DNA of 64,000 bases from Thamnaconus septentrionalis (lineage: Eukaryota > Chordata > Actinopteri > Tetraodontiformes > Monacanthidae), in the NCBI GenBank assembly GCA_009823395.1, contig CM020510.1:17962273-18026272 (forward strand), given 5' to 3'. Positions 13,479-27,633 of the stretch are shown here, one piece after another. The notes under the pieces are model-generated. The model searched no databases, was not told the origin of the DNA, and saw only the letters and a program-made list of their open reading frames with translations. The position numbers and the translations under genes are program-made. The number at the start of each line of letters is the position of its first letter. Position 1 is the first letter of the stretch.

Positions 13479-16400
13479 CTATCTCCCCCTCTGTCTCTCC
13501 ATATTAAAGGTTGGGGTGGCCACCTAGAGGGTGTGTAATTGTTTAATAGCCTGAGAGCTCTTCGGTCTGCCCCCGGAGGCCTTTGCTATAGCTGAGGATC
13601 GATCAAACACACCGGCCGCTGGTGGCAACTTTGGAGACGCGCACAAACACAAGAACGTTTCCTGCGAGTGTGCGTGCGTGCGCGTGTGTGTGTGAGTGAG
13701 CAGCAAGTGCTGCTGGACGAAGACATTTAAAGGTAAAGAGAAAGAGGGAGCAGAGGAAAGAGGAGTACCTCCCTTAGCGGCTGCCATGTGGCTTTAGCCA
13801 TCTGTTGGCAGAGTCTAAATTAATTAGCTCTGCTCATTACTAGTTTGCAAGAGGCCTGCAGTCTATAGCAGACACCATGCTCCCTCTACTTGCAAGCTTC
13901 TCTCCTTGCGACAAAAAAAAAAATCCAAACCTGAAAAGCCAAAGTAAATGCAATTATCATCTTTCACGTGAATTGACTAATGTGCACAATTCTTGCCTTT
14001 CTTTATTTTCCTTTACACAAACGTTTTTACAAAAAAATGTAAAAATGTGCATTGTCATTGTGAATTCAGTACGGTTTTTTAATGACTGTTCCAGAGGTGC
14101 TAATGAATAACTTGATTAATCAAACAGAATGGGTATTTTAGCAGAGAGGTGGGACTTGAAGGAATAAATGCAACTACTGCATTAGCGCAGCTCTCCACAG
14201 TTATATAGCAGAAGCTAATGCGCAAAGTAATTATCTCAAATAACATCCAGCCAGCATTTGCCCAAAGCCTATTTTTACTCTATTTTTACTTTACATAGCC
14301 ACAGTACAAAATGACACAAGAGGCACCTATAACTCAAACAAAGTCTGGAACCTGTGATTTTTGTTGGTTCAACCTTGTGCCTGCATGTGAATTTCTACAT
14401 CTTAGCTTCAGGTATTTGCCAGCTATCTGACTGCTTATCTCATTTTACAAGAGAAACCTTAGCTGCGCTGGTCCTGACTATTTTGCTGCTGTTAAAAAGT
14501 CAAAGCTTGCATCTGGAGAAAAAAAAAGATGCACTTGAATTCTTGTGTTAAAATCAACCCTGTTTTAGGGAAAGTCGTAGCTTGTAAGACAATGAGCCAA
14601 CACTTTTTATAGCTAACATTTAGTGGTGCATTACTGGCAGAGGTATTCCACTGTGACTCAGCCAGCGAGACTTCAATTTTTCATTCGCATGTGCGCAACT
14701 CCACGACCAGAGAAATCCCAGTGTTGTCACTTAGCGAAGACATGCTATCGTTATCCCTCTAGACACACCTTCCCTCCTCTCTGCCCCCTCCCTTACCCTC
14801 CCCTCTTTTTTGTCTCTCTCTGCCCTCTTATCCCACTTTTTTTTTTCTCTCCCCCTGCCATCCTTGGGGAATGCTTTGTGCCACCGCGGAGACGACAGAT
14901 GGGGCTCAAAATCATCCAGAGAGTCGCAGGGAGGGAGGCGGAGAATAAAGGGAGGTTGCATTCATTATTTACATGACTTGGTATTGGAATATTAATGCTA
15001 AAAGCAATCGGGCAACCCTTCATTAAATTAACGGGGGATGTAGGGGGGATAGCGGCGAAGGGGGCGCGACGGAGGGAGCAGGAAGACGCGCAGTGGGCGA
15101 GGGAAGAGAGCGAGAGAGTGAGAGAAAGGAGCACACTCTGTTAAATGGGCCCTAAAATTAGTGAGGCAAAAACACCTCCATTAAGGAAGCCAGTGCCTCG
15201 CCTCTCCTTCCCTTTATCCAATCCCCTCTCCCCTTCCCTCCATCTCCCCCCCCTGTGTTTTTTTCCCCTTCTTCCTCCCTCTTTCTCTCACTCCCTGCGA
15301 AACACCTCTTTCTCGTACACACACACAAAAAAAAATCAGTGTTTTACCCATGAGTGCCCGCTCCAAAACCTCTCTCAGAAAAATATGCATTTTCGCCGCT
15401 GTCCCGCTTAAGTGCCTGTTCAAAATTTAAACGTGCTTAAGGTGGCAGAATACGCCTCTGGTCCCGCCGTGCGCGTCCCATCCCATCCCCGGGGGAGTCC
15501 TGTCCTCCTCCTCTGTCTTTTACTATCTCTATCATGCCCTTCCCTGCTACCCCCGCTCTTTATTTATCTCCGGGCTGTGTGTTCCCCCCCTCTCATCACT
15601 CCGTCTTACCCTTCTTCTCCCCATCACTTCCCATCCCGACGCACATCTGTCTTTTTTATCTCTGAAACCTGTCAGCGAGGCCCCAATATTATTGCCGGCG
15701 CGCGCAAGTGTACACAGCGGAAGCGAGCGGGGCCGGCGCGCGCGCACGCGTAAACGTGCAAATTCGCCGGGCGCACGTCCTCCCGCACGCGCGGGAGGCG
15801 GCGTCAGCGGCGGAGGCAGCTCCTCTCTCCTGCACGGCAACACATTGCGTATGTAAAGAGCCACTCTCCCTATTAGCGGAACGCCGCCACGCGCTGTTGA
15901 CTTCTGGAGAAGGAAAAACATACGGGCACGTCCGCCGGTTATCAGCCCGACGCCGCAATTACCCCCCCCTCACCCCCGCCCTCACCTGCCGCGAGGCCCT
16001 CTGCGGCAGACGAGCGCGTGCGGGGCGGAGAGAAAAAAAAGAAGAGAGGTAGCATCTGCACGTGTGGCAAATGGGCGACGGCGAAAATTGGGTCACTTGT
16101 TTTTGGTGGAGGAAGATCAAAAGCGGAAGCCGAGGCTTTAAGGGTCCTGGAGACTCTGGAGAGGTCTCGCATGAATGGAGCGAAGGCCTCTCTTCCAGAG
16201 CGAAGGCCTCTGGAAGAGAATGTTTTGATCAACGCCATTTGACATTGGGAGGTTTTTTCCCTTCGTGATTTTTCTTGTCGTGTCATTTAAAATATGACCT
16301 AAAAAAAAATAAAAAAAAATTTTTTGGTTTTGTTTTGTAATTTATTTTTGGAATTTTTTTTTTTTCAATTAGGAAAAGCTGATTTTAAACAAGAGTCCAT

Positions 16401-16639
16401 CTAAATCTATGACTCATTCAACAACCCAAACCCAAATACTTTTTTTTCCAAGTTCGTATGATGACATACTGCAATTAGCACAATAGGAAAATCCAAAACC
16501 TAAATGAAAGACAGATGTTGACTCCAGATCAAAGTCCCACTGACTGAAATTTGTCTTCCACATTTGACCAGCGATGAGTAGCAGCCGATCCGCACACGAG
16601 AATCATTAAGTCATCAAACCCCCCCCAAGTCGAATCCCA

Positions 16640-16755
16640 TTGTCTCAATGGGTACCATTTTAATAGTCTTTATTTATTACATGAACTGGCCGGGCATTGA
16701 ACCCACATCCTCCCAGCCTCAGGGTGGACACCCTACCGCTAGACCACTGAGCTGA
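16640..16755 (-). mobile_element. tRNA-derived SINE copy
   Basis: The minus strand reads CAGCTCAGTGGTCTAGCGGTAGG (A-box-like, 16731-16742) and GGTTCAATGCC (perfect B-box form, 16693-16703). A body follows with GACTATTAAAATGG and ACCCATT, shared with a common fish tRNA-SINE as I recall it. There is no proper acceptor-stem pairing, so it is not a functional tRNA gene. Confidence 0.65.
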
Positions 16756-18038
16756 TAGACAAAAGTGTTGGGACGGGCGGGATGAGGAAACATGATTGAC
16801 ACACAATAGGCATCGATTTGGAAATAAACTCCCGACCTGCTCTGAGTCAGTAGTTTGAACAGAATGTGCTTTCAGACTGGGAGAAAATGTGATCAAGTCC
16901 TCACCACTCTGACATCGAGTCCACACAGAGCAGCACAATAAAAGCAACCCGGAGGAGTTTCGCGCCGGCCACCTCACTTCCGCGCTATAAATGTACACAC
17001 ACTTCAATGAGCTCTCCGTCCATTTATCCTCATCCGTCCTCCATCAAACACCCTCAACTGGATGAAATATCGTGCCATCTGTGTCTGGCGCTGCTCTGGC
17101 TCCGTGTCTGCGAGAGAAGACGGGGATGCAGGATATGAATAAGTGGAGGAGGAGGAGGAGGAGGAGGAGGAAGATCGATGGAATAAATATCCAACTTCCC
17201 CGGGCCGTTGACGGAGACAAAGAGGACGTTGGCTTGTCAGCCTGTAACTGGGGTTTATGTTCACGACCGGGGACAAGACACAAAAGGTGCCTACAAAAAT
17301 CAAGTGGCAATGTGTGGATGGGTGCTCCTCAAACATTTGATATATACCCATCCAATCTGTTCCGCCAGACCGACCCCGGATACGGTAGGCGAGTGTAAAC
17401 CACCATACCATCGACAAGCTGCTGCTTTTTAAGTGGCTTTCGAACATGAGAGCGCGTTTAACGTCTTCTTCTACATTTCATTTGAAAATACACTTGATGC
17501 TAAACTAGACATTGTTTCATGCATTTGAAATTTAGCATGGCGGTGCCTTGGCGGTGGTGATAGCGATGGTGGCCGTGGTGGAGGACGGCGGTGGGGGAGT
17601 GTGTGTGGGGGTGGGGGGGTGGCGAGGGATGGTGGGGGACTGCCATGGAGACAAATCAGTTTTTATTACGCAGAGCGGCTGCATGTGACATACATTGTAT
17701 TTTCAACTCGGCAGCGCCGATGTTGTAGTCAACAAGGATGAATGAGCTGTAGTGCAAAGCACTCGACTGTCAATCTGCGCTTTGTCCAGGGGGCGCGTGT
17801 GTGAGTGTGTGCGTGCGCGCAAGGCGCCCGTGCGCGAGACCACGGAGAATGTATCAAGGCTAGAGTGACTTTCAACTGAAATGTATTTGAGATTCAAATT
17901 ACATTCTCCTTTTTTCTTTTTTTTTTCCTCCTCGGCGCTCTTCTTTGCCGCCGTGCCCTCCCACTTTTTTCTGTCTTCCGGGAGCCTTAGTCAGCTAAGC
18001 TCGGTTGTAAAAATATTTTCTCTCCATGTCTTACTTCC

Positions 18039-18075
<37 letters not shown>

Positions 18076-19425
18076 GACAGATACGTGCGCAGTCTTAGTC
18101 AAGGGGCTGCTAAATCTTGAGAGGAACACACTTAAACTCTTTGAACGTGAAGACGGAGCTTTACATCCGAGGACGGACGCTGATTTGGTTTATTGACCAA
18201 CTGTGGGGTCTTAAGATAGAGAGCCCTTATATATCACTGTGTTAAATATATAAGAAGTGCGGCCGGATTAGCGCAGCATTCAGGCGAGGAGGAAGAACAG
18301 GTAGCTCGGCGAGCCCGCGGGGCTTTGCCGTACTTTTTTTTAATTTTTTTTATTACCCTCCAACCATCATCACCTGAGAGCGACTCTCTGCTTAGACTGA
18401 AGTCGGATTTAGCGCTTCCCTCTTGTGCTGCGGACGCACGCTTGTCCAAAAAAACTAAAAATAACAAACCGGTGAGTCACACCAACTGAACCCGGAGCAA
18501 CATGTTCCTTCATCACCGCATACATCAGCGCTGGAGTTTATTTTTTCGCTAATAGTCACCGTAAAACAAAAAGGCACAAGCGGGTTAACTTAAAAAAAAA
18601 AAAAAGAACAAGCCCTGGTGTTATTGTTAATTATTTATTTATTTATTTATTCATTTTTCAAAATTTTTTTTGCCACTTCATTGGATGTTCAATTACAGCC
18701 TTGCTTTTTTTGTCTATGACGGCAGGAAATGAATAATGGATGCAATTTATCGTACGATTTTCGCAGTAGGGTGAGGTTCACGACACCTCTGCGGATTTAA
18801 AAGTGCAAAACAACAAGGCGGTAGTACGCCAAGATCTCAGGGTTGAGCGAGAGGGAAAAAAAAGAAAGGTAAAAGGAAAAACGGAAACGCGTTTGAAACT
18901 CGCATCCCTGTTTTCAAACCTCGTCTCCAGCGAGACCCGGGCCAGAGGAACAGGAAACTTGCTTTGCCCTGGGCACTGTAAAACAATGGCTATACAGGCT
19001 TAAGAGGGAAAAAAAAACAACAACAAAAAAAACAGACTGCACTTTCAAAATACCGAGAGATGAGGCACAAAAAAAAGTGAGAGCGGCGCGGGAGAAAATA
19101 AGTAGGTGAGGGAAGAATCGGATGAGGGCAGGAGCGCTGAAAATAGCAGAGAGGGAAGGAAAATAATGATGCGGAACAAGAGGCGGTCAGGTGGGTCTGA
19201 TAAGCGTTTGAGAGGAATAAATGTCAAGTCAAGCAGTAAGAGGACCTGAGGAGGCAGTGGTAACCGGGAAAGTGAGAATAAAAATACCCCCCACCACCAA
19301 CGAACCTCCCCGAAAAGGAGCTGCTGGACTCAAATCCGAGGCCGTCGAGATCCGAGATCGTCCAGCTGTTGGAATGAAACTTTAAACTTTACTGCTGATT
19401 AAACTGCTGGACTCTGGGTGTGTGC

Positions 19426-19456
<31 letters not shown>

Positions 19457-21248
19457 TATGTGCTGACATGCTAGTATATGCCTTCTGGGAGTCTTTAGGG
19501 CATCCCATACATCCCCGGGAGCCCATTGATTAGCTATTAATAAGGCATTGCTCACAGTGGAGGTCAGTGAGGGCTCTCTCTCTCTCTCTCTCCCTCTCGC
19601 TCTCTCTCTCTAACACACACAAGCAAGCAAGCAAACACGCGTGCGCACACACCCAGCGCCAGCCGCGGCTCGGAAGAACGAGGTTAGTCGGGGTTGGGCC
19701 GAAGCGGAGGACTTAAAGGAGGGCAGCCAGGTAAACTGCCTGAAACTTTCCCACCTGTCTCCAGGCCGCTGCCCCCAACACTGAGGCTCCGCCTCCACCT
19801 TCCTGTCCTCCTTTCACTCCTCCGGGCCTCTTCGTCTTTTTCCCCCGCCCCCGACCGCGGCCTGCGTCCATTATCCTGCCTTGTCCCGCCTTTGATTAGT
19901 GTGATCTGCGAGGCCCGGGCGATGGGAATGACAAAGTGAGTGAAAGCGGCGGAGGCGAGAGAAGAGGTGAGCAAGTGGAGGAGGAGCTGACGAGTACGAC
20001 TGCAGTCACGTCGGGACAAGGCTCAGTGAGACAGCAGGAGACGTGTTGTGGATACGTTTTACTTCTGCTTCTATATGTACATTTTTTGCAGCAGTTTTTC
20101 CTCTAGTTTGTTCGCGCTCCGCTGCTTCCCTTCCTTCATCCTGCTCCTCCCTCAGTCCCTCCCTCCATCCCTCGGTCCCATCTTGCCCTTCCCCCCTGCC
20201 TCCCTCCCTCCTCTCCTCCTCCTCTGTGGCATGTATCTTCAGGTCATGGGTCATTAAGTCAGCTCCAGTGAGGATGCGCCTGAGCAGGATATCGCTCATA
20301 TTTCCCCGCCCGCGCCGCGCCCGCTGCTGCAACGCGGATCTTCAGGAATGCACACGCGCACGTCCGAGAGAAACACATTCAAACGCGCAAAAAAAATCGC
20401 CACGCACACCGTTACCTGAGCTCGTCTCATCTATGCCTGTTTAGAAGACAACAGCGGCAAAATAATATACAGGGTTAGTGTTTGTGTTGTGCTGCATCCC
20501 AAAAAATGCATTATTTAGCCAGTAGCGAATAGTGAAATGCCTTGGCAATGTTTTTGCAACAGCGACATGCTTGTTTGTGTGTCAATGAACACAAAGTGTG
20601 TGTTAGACAACATTGTTTTGGACTGATACTAGCTTACTTTTCTTGCGTCTTTCTAAACCAGTTGAAGGTTCAACAAAGCAGCAGCTTTAGCATCCGGCTA
20701 AAGTCTAGTCTGAGGTTGATCCACTCCTGGAGGCGGTGAAGATGTGAAAAATGGGTATAGCGATAATTTTTTTTTCTTTCTTTGTTGTCACTATTATTCA
20801 CACAAACGCATTTGCGACTTTAGGAGACTTAGTAAAGCGGCAACTCTCCATTTTTGAAGCTACGCAAGACCGTGATACTGTAAAGCACTAAAAAAAAGGA
20901 AGGACGCGGCGCGCCAGTTGATATTAACTGCGTCCACTTACACTCGCCAAGCGAACAAGTTACCTTTGGAAAAGGTCACACTGAGCATGTTCACGTTTTA
21001 GCTGAGCCAGATGTGACAAACACTGTCAGACTGGCAAATTCCTGCATGCAAATGCACACACGCGCGCGCTCACTTCTAGCATGGTTGTTGTGAACTGTCA
21101 AACAACATTAGACTTTGAGCCAGTGTCAGCGGGATAATTAGGATAACACATCCACAGTATTCTTCATTATGTGTGTCATCTCCACTTACTGTCTGTGAGT
21201 CCTCCTCGACATCACCCCTCTCCCCCAATGTCACCCCTCCACTCACGT

Positions 21249-21249
<1 letters not shown>

Positions 21250-21288
<39 letters not shown>
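21250..21288 (+). repeat. (CA)n microsatellite
   Basis: About 19 CA units. Confidence 0.95.
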
Positions 21289-21289
<1 letters not shown>

Positions 21290-22009
21290 TAAAGGGACTT
21301 CCAGTCGTGATCCCCATTAGCGACGACTTCAAGTGTAAATCTGATTGTCTGAGGCCCCAACTTGTATTTTTTTTTTTTTATCCCTGATTTGATCCATCGC
21401 CTGGAGGGAGGGGGGAGAGAAGGAGAAATTTGGTGCAAAGTTTAGACAAAGCGTCACTTTCTGAGCACTGAGGCCGTTGGTATGGAGATGGTGGACGATG
21501 AGTAAATGCTCTGACGTCGGCAAAATACTTGACGCCGATTGCATCCATAGCGCCAACACCGGCGCCATCAGCGTATCAGGAATACAAAAAACTAGGCACG
21601 AATGCGGTTGGTCTGAAGGCTGCAGATGCACCGCAAGCACTGGGAGTTGTGCACAAGAAATCAAGGACTATGAAGTGTTTTTTTATATTTTGTGCTTTTT
21701 GTGTTTTTTGTTTTTTTGAAGCGTCGGACTGCGGGTCAGAGTCGAACAGAGATGGCAGGATAAATCCGCCGGCGCGCACACCTTGGTTCTTTGCGGTTAA
21801 TGAATAACTAACTAGGAGAGAGGAAAGAGAGCCATCTTCTCTGGGTAAGGCCAAATGAATTCGTCGAAGCACTATGCAAATGTTCCCTTGGCTAACGAGA
21901 CTGCCTGCATGATTGGAGTGCCATTGAAATTCTCCTCATGCGCAGTCCTCCCTCACTTACCTCCCTCCCTCCTTCACTCTCCCTCCATTTCAATCTCCAA
22001 ACAGCATCC

Positions 22010-23085
22010 ATCTATCTATCTATCAATCTTTTATCTACCCTTCGATCTATCTATCTATCTACCTTCCCTTCTATCTATCTATCTTCCCATTTATCTATCT
22101 ATCTATTTATGGTTTGTCATCTATCTATCAATCTTTAATCTATCCTTCCATCCATCTATCTCTCCATCTTTCTATCTATCTCTCATCTTTCTAGCTATCT
22201 ATCTATCTCTCCATCTTTCTGTCTTTTATCTATCCTTCGATCATTTATCTATCTATCCATCTATCATCGATCTATCCATCCATCCGTCTATATATCTATC
22301 AGTCTTCCCATCTATCTATCTATCTATGGTTTGTCATCCATCAATCTTTTATCTATCCATCTATCTATCTTTTTATCTATCATCTTTCCATCTATCTCTC
22401 CATCTATCTATCATCTTTCCATCTATCTATCTATCTATATTCACATCTATCTAGCTTCCCATCTCTATCCATCTATCTGTCTGTCTATCTTTTTATCTTT
22501 TTGAGTATCATCTTTCCATCTATCTATTCACATCTATATCTATCCATCTATCTGTCTGTCTATCTTTTTATCTTTTTGAGTATCATCTTTCCATATATCT
22601 ATCTATCTATCTTTTATCTACCCTTCGATCTATCCATCTATCTACCTTCCCTTCTATCTATCTATCTTACCATTTATCTATCTATCTCTCTATTTATGGT
22701 TTGTCATCTATCAATCTTTAATCTATCCTTCTATCATCTATCTCTCCATCTTTCTATCTTTTATCTATCCTTCGATCGTCTATCTATCCATCTATCATCC
22801 ATCCATCCATCTATATATCTATCTGTCTTCCCATCCATCTATCTATCTATCTATCTATGGTTTGTCATCTATGAATCTTTTATCTATCCATCTATCTATC
22901 TTTTTGTCCATCATCTTTCCATATATCTCTTTATCTCTCTATCCATCTATCTATCTATTTTCACATCTATCTAGCTTCCCATCTCCATCTATTTGTCTGT
23001 CTATCTGTCTGTCTATCTTTTTATCTTTTTGAGTATCATCTTTCCATATATCTATCTATCTATCTATATTCCCATCTATCCATCC
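22010..23085 (+). repeat. 1-kb (ATCT)n/(CTAT)n array with higher-order units
   Basis: Almost continuous variants of the tetramer ATCT. Longer motifs recur: GGTTTGTCAT near 22,110, 22,328, 22,698 and 22,859, and TTTTATCTTTTTGAGTATC near 22,490, 22,567 and 23,017. This shows that blocks of the array were duplicated as units. The long ORFs read from it (rich in YLSI) are artefacts of the repeat. Confidence 0.95.
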
Positions 23086-23840
23086 ACCAACTCCTCCCTC
23101 CTCCTACTCAGTTGTGCATCTATACATCACTTGGCTGCAGTTGTCGAGGAGGAATCGCTTCGTTTTTGGTGGCCGCGGCCAGTCGAGCTGCGTTCATATT
23201 CACACCTTCAGCCCGATCAGTGTCTGGCCAGCAGTGAATGCCTCTGTGTCTTTCTCCCTCTCCGTCTCCCGTGCACACATCCAACAACGCGCTCGCGCGC
23301 GCCCGCACACACGCACACCCTCTCAGTTTAAACAGAGCGAGCTCAGAGTCACTCTGCACCTGTTCTCTCTGTAAAACATCCAAACACGAGCGCTGAATAA
23401 ATAACCCGACCTAACACGAATCACTGCCAGGTTCACGTGCACGCGCGCACGCACACACTATGTGCCATAAACACACATCAATAAGTAAACACTGCCTATT
23501 CCTCCTCCTCCTCCTCTTCCCACCACCACCACCTTGATGCACACTCGTCGCAAACTGCTGCAGCGGCGCTAAAGACAAACACAGATAGAAAGAAAGACAG
23601 AAAGATAGATCGAGAGATGCGGCCCCTACGTGTGCGACGGTTAATGGCCAGAACAGGGGAGAATAAAGGGCTGGGGGGTAGGTGGAGGTGGTGGAGGGGG
23701 GGGGGCATTAAGCACTTGTCAGATGTATCTTTAATGGCAGGACACAGGAGCTTTAGAGAGCCCCTGGCCTCCTCCTCCTCCCTGGGGTGCTGGGGACAGT
23801 AGGAAAAACAGAGCACGCTCACTTCCTCTTTGTCCATCTT

Positions 23841-23842
<2 letters not shown>

Positions 23843-23886
<44 letters not shown>
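23843..23886 (+). repeat. (CA)n microsatellite
   Basis: About 22 CA units. Confidence 0.95.
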
Positions 23887-23889
<3 letters not shown>

Positions 23890-25819
23890 CAGAACTCATC
23901 CGATAACCCCCCAACCCCCTGCATAATTCAGCGAGTCCCGCGTTTTGCGCCACTTTGTCTCCTGTTTTTCTGCTTATTCGGCCATTTTTTCCGTCGCGCA
24001 TTCCACCGTTGTTCCCTTTTAGGCTCCTGCCGAGTGCGAGGAAGGGACGCCGCGTTGTCACTTTGCTCCGTCTCCCCACTGAGTGCCTCGGTGAGAGCGG
24101 AGGAGGAGCGGAGGAGGAGCGGCGCAGGTCGAGAGAGGGGTGGGTATAAAAAAAAGAAAGAAAGAATGGCGAGCGAGGAGGGGGGAAAAAACACCCACCC
24201 ACCCTCGCAGAGTAGCCGCAAATTGGAGCGCCGAGACGGAACTCGCAGCAGTTGTGGTGACACTCGACTTCAAGGCGACGATCAGCGAAAGCGACAACAC
24301 AGATGTCATGTAAGGCCGTGCCATCGTCATCACGAAAGTCTGCCTCTCCTAAACTCAGATTTGCAAAAAAATAAATGAAAAGTGGGAAAACAAAGAATCC
24401 TGAGGAACTTTTGAATTCATGTGGTTTTCGTGATGCTCTTTTTTCACGAAGCACACTAGCCGGTGAAAGTTTTTCGGTTAGGGAGAGCCATGATTTAATA
24501 CAGGACAGAGCGACTGAACTAACTCCCCTCACTTGTTTGCTGTTGTTAAAATGAGAAGACTGGCAGGCGCCTCCATTTCCCAGGCGGGGCTGATATTTAA
24601 ATACCAGACAGACAAAGTACTCCCTGTTTTTGGCAGCAACTTTTTGCACCTCAAAGTGCCGAAACTCTCAGAAGAAACTTTTTTTCAAAGACATTTGTTG
24701 TATTTTATTCATTCACTTATCATGTAGAAGTGGCAAGGACAGGCCTATTTGTCGGTAACAGAGGGCAAATGTTTTTATTTAAATTTATTTCTATCATAAT
24801 TCAGTATCATAAAGTATTACGAGGTTTAGCAAGGTTTAGTGCAGTCAATATATGATGGTAATGAGGACACTCAGTCATATATATATTCATATATTCTGGG
24901 CTATTAATTAGCAATGGAAAGGATTGTAAGTCAACACATTCAAAACTTTACAGTCATTCAAACTATATTTAATTATCGAACAGCAAAGTGGACTTCAATG
25001 TAGTTTGACGGAGTTAGGTGCACGGATAAATTTAGGTGCGTTAGGGATAAACCACAATTTGGAAAAGCCTGAAAAAGTCACGTTGTCCGGCTGGTTTTTA
25101 GCCCACCTCTCAGGCTAACGTTACCATGACGGCTCAGCAGGACTTCTCCATTTCCTTCACTGGCTTTAGCCAAGACTGGTCCTGCCCTAATGTGTGCGCC
25201 ACACGGCGCCATCAACCTCCTCAGGATTTGCAAAGAGCAACCGGAGGACAAAAGAAAGACGTCCGGTAAACACGTCTTTTTATTCGGCTTCGCCGATGCG
25301 ACGAGCAAATAGAGACGTGCCCTCTGAAACGGCGGCGTCGCACATATCTGCTTCCACTAATGACAATCAGGTGATGCATTCTCACACCTTCCTCATCCCG
25401 CATGCCAGTTTGCACCCGTTGCCATGGCGACCAGATAAAACTCTCACTGTTTTAAGCGCCGACCGGAGGAGAAGATGGATACGAACAAATTGACAACGCG
25501 TGAGCGCGCGTACACACACACACACACACACACACACAAGCAGCAAATAACACGCACTGGGGTGAAGTTTTTTTTTTCTTTCCCTGCGTAGATACACATC
25601 CTCTTCTTGTTCCATCAATGACAAGCGAACAAATGATCATTTTCTAATCACCGGCAACGGCAGCAAACCGTCAATTAGCGGGAGAGCCGAGGCGAGATGG
25701 AGAGATAGCGGAGGGGGAGAACCAGGAGAGCCGGTCTGGGCACAGATCCCCTCCCTGTTTGACTGCCTGCTTGTCAACACCATCTATCGCCCCCCCTCCA
25801 CCCACCTCCACCCCAACCA

Positions 25820-25851
<32 letters not shown>

Positions 25852-27476
25852 CAACGCAAACAGATTTGGCTGTCAACCAGCGACACGACACCCGGGCGGG
25901 GTCGTCTTGCAGGGAGGCCAGCTGTCAGCAAACACCCTCCTGCCTCTTCATCAAAGCCCATTCAAACTCGCCCGTTATTGACTAGCGCTCGCCGTCCATG
26001 TGACGCGCGTCGCCCCGCCGAGCCGCCACCTTCGCGCACACACGCTGTCCACTAGAAATAAATGAATAAATATGAAATAAAAATGGCCAAACTACTGGAG
26101 CGTCCGGCGGTCTAGTCGAGGAGGAAAGGGCCGCCCTTTCTCCGAGATCCAGAGGGTGGATGGTTGGATAGAGGGGTGGGTGGATGAGGGAGGATGCACA
26201 CGTGCGTGCGCGCAGGTCATGATGCTGACACAGGCCACCAGTCTGTACCAACCAGGGAGGGAGGAGAGGGGCTCCGAGCCAAAGATGAATAGGAAGAAGG
26301 GCTGCTCTGTGTTCCCACTGAGACCTATTCAGCAGCGCCACAGAGACAAAGGGAGGAGGCAGGATGGAGGGATGGAGGGGGGGGGCAGACGAAAAAAAAA
26401 AAAAAAAAAACCCTCTTCAAGCGGTTGGAACGCCACTCCAAATGATGAAGTAGTGCCGAGTAGTTTCAGGACTTAAGGAACCAGTAGATTACCACTGTCT
26501 CGAGTAGTAACTTTTAGAGAGAAATGAAGAGTGCAGAGGGCGGCTGTGAAAAATCTAACACATTAGTCATCGTTTTCTGTCCATAAAGGCACCTCTATGC
26601 AGGTTTATGTTTTTTTTTTTTTTTGTTTTGTATCAGAATTGCAGATTTACCTTTTAAATGATAGTTTAAAAAAAGAAGAAGAACCACAAGTTCATCTGTG
26701 AGTAGGGTATGTTGTTGTTTGTGTTTCTGGGCTTTGGTAGCTTTTGTGGGGGTTTTAACTGATGTCACGACCTCATCCAAAGATCACAAACCTTAATTCA
26801 CACACGAAAAAACATAACTTTTCTTTTGGTTTGTGAGCCCTCTTGATTCAAAGGTATCGGGTATATGGTGATGACATGGGAGCAAGTGTGTCAAACAACA
26901 GTGACTCATTGGAACAGTAGCTTAAGCAAAATGCATATTCGAACACAAGCTCGCGAGCCCTCAAAGAATAACAGTTATGAGCGAGTCGAGCGGTTTCACA
27001 TGTCCTAAAGAGACGTGCACATAATGACAGGTAGAAGCATCCATTTCCTAACAATGATCTTAAAGAGACCCCCATAATCTCTGCTTCAAAACTGAAAAGT
27101 GATTTATTAAAAATGCCAAACACATCAAAAAAATTAATCCCAATATAAAATATTCTGACTCATAATAAAAACTAGCAAACTGTTAACTTCTTTTTTTTTT
27201 TTTTTTGCATTAGTGCTGAGATGTTCAAATGTGGCAAATTAAATGTTTATGTTTTTGCGTGTCCATGCATGTTAACGTTCTCGGGGCTGTAAAAAAAATC
27301 CTGCCGGGCCGCACGCACACCGTAAATGTTTTACCATCAAACACAGCAGACCCCCCCCCCCCCAGGCCCCCACCGGCCCCCCCGTCTCACCGCTCCGCAC
27401 ACTGGGCGATCCGTGACAAGAGAGAGGGGAATCCAACAGCAAGCTTTATCGATCCAGACTGGAAACCCCCCTCAGG

Positions 27477-27479
<3 letters not shown>

Positions 27480-27520
<41 letters not shown>

Positions 27521-27633
27521 GCGAAGCCGGATCAATGCGGGCTCCCGTGTGAAGGACAGAACTATTCACAGAGACACACACACATGCACAGACACACGCA
27601 CGCACGCACACACACACACACACACACGCACGC
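27480..27633 (+). repeat. Pair of (CA)n arrays with spacer
   Basis: CA runs at 27,480-27,517 and 27,573-27,633 (the second interrupted by GCAC variants). Confidence 0.95.

Noticed and set aside
16660..16757. A functional tRNA gene
   Set aside because: Good A- and B-box-like motifs, but no acceptor-stem pairing, and the sequence continues into a known SINE-type body.
21855..23331. ORFs of 112-199 codons rich in Tyr-Leu-Ser-Ile
   Set aside because: These are a product of the ATCT tetranucleotide array, not a protein.
23819..24649. A 276-codon minus-strand open reading frame
   Set aside because: Its end is encoded by a CA array, the rest lies in GC-rich DNA, and it shows no domain, motif or splice context. 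Competing ORFs exist in other frames.
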